Shown: positions 57,601 to 64,000 of the stretch, piece after piece
Layout of the letters: each line of letters begins with the position of its first letter
Position numbering within the stretch: position 1 is the first letter of the stretch
Assembly: GCA_023078555.1 (NCBI GenBank)
Contig: CM041196.1
Coordinates: 2,232,001 to 2,296,000, forward strand
Origin: Ulva prolifera
Taxonomy: Eukaryota > Chlorophyta > Ulvophyceae > Ulvales > Ulvaceae
Length of the DNA: 64,000 nt
Direction: 5' to 3'
Position numbers and translations under genes: made by a program
Notes under the pieces: model-generated
What the model was told of the DNA's origin: nothing
Database searches by the model: none
What the model saw: only the letters and a program-made list of their open reading frames with translations

Positions 57601-59108
57601 CATGACCATTTGCGGACGTAGGCCTGAGGCTCGAGCAGCTGCAGGCGTTCTCAAAGCTCATTATTGTGGAAAAGGACGGCTGCGTGCTTGCAATTGACCA
57701 GCATGCTGCGGACGAGCGTGTGCGGCTCGAGCGATGCCAGGCCGCCACCTGCGCCTGCCTCGCCACCAGGGCCCGTAGACCACACTGTCCCCCGACCAGC
57801 GCCCACCCAGCGACTGCCTGTCTGCCCGTACCAGCAGCATTTCTCACTGCAGGAGGGAGCGGCCCCTGGGCCACTGGCGCGGTATCCGGATCCCAGTCGG
57901 TGGACGGCACTGTGTTGAACAACACAGACGATGTTCTGCTGTCCAGGCGCCTCAAGTGCCCCCGGGCGATCCATGTGAGCCCTGTGCAGCACGTCAAGCT
58001 GTGCCAGCCACACATTCAGGTACGCTGTGTCCGGCGCGGGTGCTGACGTTGCGTGGATGTGTTGGTGTGTGCTGCGTGTGGCTTGTTGCGTGGTGTGCGG
58101 TTCCCCTGTTTGTTGCTCGCGGTGCTACCTGCCTTGCTTGCTTTGTCCTTGTAACGCATTCAGGTACGCATGGCTGCTGCTGCATGCTTTGCCCATGCTT
58201 TGCCCATGCTTTGCCCATGCTTTGCCCATGCTTTGCCCATGCTTTGCCCATGCTTTGCCCATGCTTTGTACGTTCTGTCGACTGTGCTGTCAAGCCCTGC
58301 ATGTGACCAGGAGTCTATCCGACACACCATAGTGAGAGGAAGAGTTTCCCAGTCTGACTTTGCAAACGAGCATCTCCCGGCTGCCTGTACACGAACAGTG
58401 TGGTGGCCATCGCTTGATCACTGACGTGTGGCCGCTGCTGGCCAGCTGGTACCAATGGTGCGAATGAGGCAGGCGTGAGAAATGCTGACAGTTGCCACTC
58501 ATAGACAGCTGCCTCTATGTAGCACTGCTGATGCATGTCCCCTGGAGATTGTGCTGTTGCCAAGTAAAGACAACGTGGCGAGGGCAGTGACCGGCCATCC
58601 TGTCATGCAGGTGTCCCTTGCCACCTGGGGCTGGGCATTCCATATCAGTGAGGCATGCAGCGGCTCCGACGTCCGTGTGTTTGCGGTGCCCTGCATAGCT
58701 GATCACGAGATCCCAGCAACAGCACTGCCTCTGTTCGCTGACGCTCAGGCCCTACCACAGGGCCAACTTGAAGGTAGGGCGCCCAGTGCTGGAGCCTCCG
58801 AGATTACACCAGCTGCTTTTCCAGCTCCCATGCACACCACACTACAGTCCATCTCATGCCGGTATGCTGTAATGTTTGGGGACGTGCTTGACCGGGTGGC
58901 AATGAGGGATGTCGTGCGTGACTTGGCCGTGACACAACTTCCATTTCACTGTGCCCATGGCCGGCCGACAACATCCTCGCTAGTCCAGATACACGCTTTG
59001 CACAAGCTGCTGGAAGGGCGCAGGTTTGTTGTAGAGGCACGTTCTGGTGGGGTGAAGCCACCAAGGAAGATGTGTTTGAAGGCTAGGGTAATGGCACAGC
59101 TTCATTGA
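51693..59108 (+). CDS. MLH3: MutL homologue MLH3 with eroded ATPase domain and very long linker
   Basis: Exons 51693-52042, 52087-53029, 53183-54790, 54893-55499, 55556-56442, 56553-57149, 57645-58019 and 58611-59108 join in phase to about 1954 codons. The C-terminal domain is diagnostic: ARIVGQ joined to AFSKLIIVEKDG, then AIDQHAADERVRLE, a perfect DQHA-x2-E-x4-E endonuclease motif of the MLH3 type. VSLATWGWAFHI and LPFHCAHGRPT follow. The transducer domain reads AFSVSGLLGPAP ... SFQEISINGVPVVNTAIHSR. The N-terminal GHKL ATPase aligns only in outline: VLVESCTAIGARSVSVKF stands for the ELVENSLDAGA motif, and the DNG and GFRGEAL motifs are not recognisable. Between about residues 270 and 1650 lies a Ser/Pro/Gln-rich linker, making the protein longer than known MLH3s. 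It would pair with MLH1 and nick DNA in meiotic crossover and mismatch repair. The 5' end is uncertain, and the 56-bp intron 55500-55555 was chosen to restore frame. Confidence 0.85.
58058..58160 (+). repeat. Dispersed repeat family 2, copy B
   Basis: Related to 1771-1873: TGTGTTGGTGTGTG, CCCCTGTT, CGGTGCTACCTGC and TTTGTCCTTG in the same order. Located in MLH3 intron 58020-58610, in sense orientation. Confidence 0.65.
58183..58268. repeat. Tandem repeat, about 7.8 copies of an 11-mer
   Basis: Unit CATGCTTTGCC repeated almost without change inside MLH3 intron 58020-58610. It keeps an open frame encoding repeats of FAHALPMLCPC, but it is intronic. Confidence 0.95.
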
Positions 59109-60299
59109 CCGACTGCTGGGCAGCATCCAATCACAGTGTGATCACTCCATACCGTGTGAGACGTTTTAGAGACATTTATGGGCCATGTAACGCACATCAG
59201 CACGTCCAGCAGCACTTACGACAGCAAGACCTTGCTGTGGCGACACCGTGGCCGCTACGGCGTGCATAGATACATACCATAGTCCATGTTCCGAGTGACG
59301 ACCCCCTGGCTTCACATCTGATCTGGCAGGCGAGAAGAAGTGGCACACGTTCTCAATCAACTCGCTGCTAATCATTGTCATAGATGGTAGCACTGGCAAC
59401 CAAGATGGTCCGACACTCAACACCTAGGTGAGCAGCTGCTCACCATTGAGCTGTGGCTGAATACGAGCAATATGAGCCCCAGCAGCCCAGCAAACAGGAT
59501 GCCTTGGCACCACCTTCACCTTCAGACGCTGCCGCAGCATCAGCTGCGATAGCATGTCACAGACTTGACTTTGGCTGTCGCTATGTGATTGCAGGATGCA
59601 GGCCTTTGGGCTCAACGGTCATCGGCCGCCGATCTGTCATCATACTGCAAAGATGTTCTATCACCTGCTGAACAAACCGTGTTCAGGTGGAGCAGTGCTT
59701 GGTCGTCCTGCTATTGTTGGAGGAACCGCAGATCCACCAGATGTGACGAAGGCATTCCCAATGACATCGATCCCACACTGGTCCCGTTCATTCGGAATTG
59801 TCATTGATCTCCTCAGGGTACGGCTAAGCACATCCAGATTGACTCAGTCTTAGAGTGGAGCCCTGCCCAGCCGATGCTGCCTGGAGTATACCCACAGCAC
59901 TGCACCATCGAGTCGCTTCACAGTGTACATCTCTCTCTGAAATTATCCGGACATGAACAGCATGACTCAGCATCCTTATATGCATCAATCTGCCTAGTGC
60001 AGCTGCTTCGGTATTCCTGGCCTTACCTTGACAGCTTGACAGGCGTGCTTGGAGCTCACATGCAGCTCTCACGACGTCCTGAAATGCATGGGTGAAATGG
60101 GCATGTGTCGGTCTTTAAAGCCAATGAAAAGTCCTTCAACAGAATTCACAGAGAGTTCATGCCAAATTTACTGTCACATACGTGCATACTGTTTCGCTGT
60201 CTGTCGCGAGTCCGTCCGCAGCACCGTCGGCTTCACTTTCTGTACAGGTCGCCTGCGCCTCTATACAGGGACATAACCTCCACGATGATCTGTTTTTTA
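59109..60299. other. Region between MLH3 and the NDPK-like gene
   Basis: Contains a full copy of dispersed repeat family 1 (59781-59850). Upstream exons of the NDPK-like gene are probably here: frames at 59596-59815 (GRPAIVGGTADPPDVTKAFP) and 59874-60092 look weakly protein-like. I could not connect them by phase. Confidence 0.4.
59781..59850 (+). repeat. Dispersed repeat family 1, full-length diverged copy
   Basis: GTCCCGTTCATTCGGAATTG, TCATTG, CAGGGTACGGCTAAG and CATCCAGATTGACT in order. It aligns over the whole length with 15731-15799 and 45031-45100. Confidence 0.7.
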
Positions 60300-61376
60300 T
60301 TGCTGCAACTTTTAGTGATCAGCGGTACGCTATTTCTTCATGCTGACTGGCAGGCTTTTCGTGAAGGTTGTGCAGCCACCCAATGCAAATGTATCAACGT
60401 GCGAGCAGGCGCTTATGCGATCCCTCTTTCAAGAACTCTAATCATAGTCAAGCCAGAATCTCTATACCAAGATGCTCTCATCATGGCGGAATTCTTGAGC
60501 ACGGGTTTTCAGGTCAAAGAGCAGTCGATGTTGACATTGAACACAACAGCCTCGCAGCTGTTCTTGTCTGGCAAAGTGTGTATTGCTCCCGGTGATATGT
60601 GACGGACCCGAAGTCAATGGAATTTTTGTGTTTCTGACGTGCTGTATCTGGATTTCATTAGAACCTGGACATCATGAAGTGTTGGACAGAACTAAAACTC
60701 GCCTGGCTCATGCCCGAGTTATTTCCCTACTGCAGTTCCCCGACCAGCCAATGCAAGGCCTTATCGAGGCTTGGACCGACGCAGCCGTAGCAGCATATGT
60801 ACTGGAACGACGTTCAGCTGTAGCAATGGCCAAAGCAATACTTGGCCCAGAGGACCCAGCGGCAGCCAGAGTTGCTGCGCCGTACAGGTACACAAAGACT
60901 TCCGCCCAAATATCAGCCTGTTGGTGTACGTGGCTTACATCTGCTTGATGTGCAGTGTCCGGGCTCAGCGTGGATTTTCTGCTGTCCGCAACGCTGTGTA
61001 TTGCTCAAGGACCCTTGAGGAAGCTACACGGGATATATCCTTCTTCTTTCCACAAAAAAAGGGTAACGCCGGCATAAAGCAGGAACACCGGCTAATGGAT
61101 TTTGACATCTCCAAGCTGGGAACTGGAGTATCACTGTCCTCTTTGTCATGGTTGGAACCACATGAGCGACAGGCTGTAGAGGTTCTGAGCAAAGAAGAAA
61201 TGGACATTTACGCGCACGTGCTCGATGAGCCTTCAGTCAACTTGAAGCGCTTGTCAGGACAGTACATTCAGGACTTGCCAGGCTCAGTCCGTCAAGCAGT
61301 ACAAGAGCGTCTGCGTCAACTTGACGCAGTCATAGATTCCGGGCCACAGTCCGTGTCTAGCAATGGCGGAGTGTGA
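60300..61376 (+). CDS. Nucleoside-diphosphate-kinase-like protein with predicted dead active site (NME5/NME7-like)
   Basis: The NDPK fold is visible across at least three exons. The first, ending near 60580, has SRTLIIVKPESLYQDA and AEFLSTGFQVKEQ, the first strand and helix. Exon about 60662-60887 ends AMAKAILGPEDPAAARVAAP. Exon 60956-61376 begins VRAQRGFSAVRNAVYC; the 68-bp intron between them is phase matched. DISFFFPQKK closes the domain. The catalytic His of the N-x-x-H-G-S motif is replaced by Tyr (codon 60999-61001), so phosphotransfer is unlikely. A C-terminal extension (LEPHERQAVEVLSKEEMDIY, then a coiled SVRQAVQERLRQLDAVIDS) follows, as in axonemal NME5/RSP23-type proteins, though no DPY-30 motif is clear. 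The junction near 60580-60661 and the N-terminus are unresolved. Confidence 0.72.
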
Positions 61377-61981
61377 ATGCAGCAAACAAGGAGTTGCCCA
61401 GCTTTTTGAGCCTATGAATTGATTCAGATGGGATGTGATCGGCCTGCATTGGAGCACTATATAACATGATATTGAGACGGCTGGAACACCTGAGGTTGCA
61501 TCATGTTGTAGCAGTGGTTCCCTGCAAGTGCCATTGGACGCTGTACATTTCAGTGTGAAGGGGGAGCTCCCATGAAACCGAAGCATGAAAATGTGACTTT
61601 TGAGCATGACGAATACAGACAGAAGGTTGGAACTGTGCCAAGTGCAAGATGCTTGTTACAATCTCATAAATGCCCATTTGTGATCTCCTACAATCCCCTT
61701 CATCACAGATATGCATTAAAGCATCCATCGCATCATTCCACCAGGGCAACTCCCGGGGTTTTGCAAGTCTGACAAGGCATTTCGAATGATTGTAGGTGCG
61801 ATGGCACAGTCTAAAGTATGATGAGTCAGACCAAAGCATCCATTTCGAGATGCACATTTCGGTTGCTACCAAATCCATGTCACGGTAAGCAACCGCCAAA
61901 TGGAGCTAGCAGTATCTTCGCTGTGAAAAGCTCCTCAGCACGTGCCGATGACCTGCCTGCAAGAGCATGCACTGGCCGAGG
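61377..61981. other. Convergent intergenic region
   Basis: Separates the 3' ends of the NDPK-like (+) and PP4 (-) genes. No coding region supported. Confidence 0.55.
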
Positions 61982-63700
61982 TCACAAAAAGTAGTCTGGA
62001 GGTGTCTTTTTTGCCTGTAGAGCGCGTGCTTCATTCGGTGCAGCCTCGAAAACCTTGAAGCTTCGAGTCAGATTCTCGTCAAACTCCAGTATCGCAGCAA
62101 CATTTCCACACCGATAACAGTAGTTCGGTGCTGACCACACTGTTACCAACTGCAGCATACTGTCTTGTTACATTGCAGTGTTTCCTCAAGGCAATCGTGG
62201 ACTAAGTGGTCTGGGTGCATAGTACTCCCTGAAAGCAACAGCCATTGTACGGGCGAGGAAAGCATACAGACTTCATCTGAAACCCTGCAGAGCACCCAGA
62301 GCAAGCACTCCAGGACAGATCAAATTGGGTTATACATTAACACGGACAACCAGTTTGGCAGGTGTTGCTGTCTCAATGCTGCCAATCGTGCAGACATGAC
62401 ATGACCATACAGAACCAAGAAAGAAGAGAACATGTAAATGAAACATCTGGCCAAATTACTGCATGCGATGTGCGGTTCCTGGCATCGGGATCAGTGGCCA
62501 ATTACCGATAAGCAATCGAACCACATAAAGAACATACCATCCTCCACACATCATCGAACACAGGAGCCATGAGAGGCAGCGTATGGAGTCTCACCTGCTC
62601 GTTAAACATCCACTTGTAGCCCTCCATGACGAGCTGATGAGCTCGTGCTATCAGACTGATTCGATTCGCCTGGTTGAATGAGGAGCACACGTCCCCGCCG
62701 AACAAGAATCCAGCACCACGGGGGCTTATATTCCAGCCTTCGATCTCATCTGGATCGCTCCAAAGTAGATCGCACATTGGGCCATCGTGCGGCACTTCTT
62801 TCTTACGATCCAGGAGTCGGATGTTGTCCAGTGTGTCGATGTTCGGACTGAGGCCGCCGTGTACAGCAAACACTGACCCGTTGATGACAGCTGACAAGGA
62901 TAGATAGTCGAAGATATCTGTGCAATAGCGCCATACATTTACGGAGCCATACTTGCGTAGGCACTCATCATAGAAGCCATACACTTGCGTAATCTGGCGG
63001 GATTCATGATTGCCACGAATCAGTGTGATCCGGTCTGGATGTTTGACCTGGAGTCAGCAAGCAGCTTAGCCAACTTTGTGTTCAAGTTTGTCTGATGTCA
63101 TGAAACTGTAGATGTCCTGTGGATGCAAGAGATTCGACGCCATTGACCATGTAATTGGATTGATGGGTATCCACCCAACGATCAGAGAACATGCGTGCCA
63201 TTCTGATACAGAACATGCATGACTTGAATGTGAAGGCTTAGCAGTTGGCCCCGTACCTTCAGCGCCAAGAGTAGCAAGAAGGTTTCAACACTGTAGAAGC
63301 CACGATCGACAAAGTCACCCATGAAAAGATAGTTTGTGGACGGACAATCCCCTCCCACTGTGAAAAGCTCCTTCATGTCAAAGAACTGTCCATGGATGTC
63401 ACCACCTGCACGTCATTACTATAAACTAACGTAATCATATAATTTTTGCTTGCACCGGCAAGCTGCATCTGGTCGCACAGGTCAGGATGCACCATGCCAA
63501 GAGGAAAGGGCAATGCAGGCTGGCATGCAGGCGAGCATTCGAGGGCACGCACAAACTGTGACGGGCGCAGATACTTGCTGTACATTGCTTTCTTCCACTA
63601 AGACGTCCAGAGCCAGGTGGCACAGGACCTTGACGTCAGACTCTGAGATTGGTTCACATCGCTTCAGCTGCTCTATCCATTTGTCCAGGTCTCCGCCCAT
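61982..63700 (-). CDS. PPP4C: Serine/threonine protein phosphatase 4 catalytic subunit (PP4/PPX), complete, 305 aa
   Basis: Four exons, 63700-63553, 63405-63257, 63047-62595 and 62149-61982, join in phase (1, 0, 0) to 306 codons with stop, the size of PP4c in animals and plants. It starts [20 protein letters not shown], the PP4-type N-terminus. The metallophosphatase motifs are all present: GDIHG, GDFVDRG, RGNHES and HGGLSP. Two Mn/Fe-type metal ions would be held by these. PP4-specific text includes [30 protein letters not shown] and [16 protein letters not shown]. The C-terminus ends TPPDYFL, the tail whose terminal Leu is carboxyl-methylated in PP2A/PP4/PP6. It acts with regulatory subunits in DNA-damage and centrosome or microtubule signalling. 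A near-cognate upstream TTG frame exists, but the ATG at 63700 gives the family's usual length. Confidence 0.96.
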
Positions 63701-64000
63701 CGAGGAGGGACGGACGCAGAGCAATTGATCACAGCTGCTCGTCGGTGTATCTGGCTTACCGTGTCCCTGTGGGCATCAACGTGGCCATGGGCCCACAGTC
63801 GACTCTCTGCCGACGGGCACAGTCAGCGGCTCAAAAAAACGAACTGTGATCGAAGCAAAATTGACAAAGCTACCCCCCTTTCACGTCGTTGTATGTACTA
63901 GCGATTTTTCCAAGCCGCGCCTGGCGTCACCTACCGCAAACACAGTGTGTCGACCGAACGTCACAGGATGTGGACTCTATGGACCAGTGCATCGAATGCC
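63701..64000. other. 5' flank of the PP4 gene
   Basis: Upstream of the PP4 start on the minus strand; promoter expected here, no motif called and no other gene seen. Confidence 0.5.

Noticed and set aside
58183-58268. CRISPR-like array
   Set aside because: Units are contiguous with no spacers; a simple minisatellite in a eukaryotic intron.
58170-58424. Repetitive frame encoding FAHALPMLCPC units
   Set aside because: Created by the 11-mer tandem repeat inside an MLH3 intron bounded by phase-0 splice sites.

Overview
The window is nuclear DNA from an intron-rich, GC-rich eukaryote, most likely a photosynthetic alga. Nearly every recognisable protein is split into short exons joined at CAG|GTG-type junctions, introns run from about 55 bp to more than 1 kb, and there are no operons, tRNAs, rRNAs or CRISPR arrays. 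A nuclear ClpP gene has the plastid ClpP5-type sequence, and a LOG2/LUL-type RING ligase and a C-terminally extended bZIP factor also fit the green lineage. The clade is an inference; a prasinophyte-like green alga is my best guess. Exon chains below were built by hand from splice dinucleotides, matching phases and family motifs.

Layout from left to right. 45-6373 (-): secreted M8 (leishmanolysin/gametolysin-type) metallopeptidase, eight exons, 516 codons. 9137-11336 (+): plastid ClpP5-like protease, 5' transit-peptide exon not found. 12600-13319 (-): possible proline-rich protein. 13.3-22.1 kb: gene-poor stretch with a mitochondrial cox3 fragment, an 883-bp element with terminal inverted repeats, and copies of a dispersed repeat. 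22117-24984 (+): uncharacterised protein with a Gln/His/Ser-rich first half. 28485-30169 (+): helical LLP-repeat protein, possibly mTERF-like. 32023-33920 (+): N-myristoylated RING E3 ligase of the LUL/MGRN1 family. 34798-39581 (-): bZIP transcription factor. 41025-45430 (+): DMT-superfamily transporter of SLC35F6 type. 46072-51255 (-): transportin-3/importin-13-like karyopherin. 51693-59108 (+): MutL homologue MLH3 with an eroded ATPase domain, a giant disordered linker and an intact endonuclease motif. About 60300-61376 (+): NDPK-like protein whose catalytic histidine is replaced by tyrosine. 61982-63700 (-): complete PP4 phosphatase catalytic subunit.

The genes are ordinary single housekeeping or signalling genes and do not form one pathway. 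The right half (32-64 kb) is densely and alternately oriented. Karyopherin and MLH3 are divergent over a gap of about 440 bp; LUL/bZIP, transporter/karyopherin and NDPK/PP4 are convergent pairs.

The less ordinary signals are genomic: poly-C runs placed just inside 5' splice sites on the sense strand, two GC-AG introns, two dispersed non-coding repeat families, a TIR element packed with CATATACGG repeats, a nuclear cox3 fragment abutting a perfect hairpin, and two enzymes (MLH3, NDPK) with damaged catalytic motifs.
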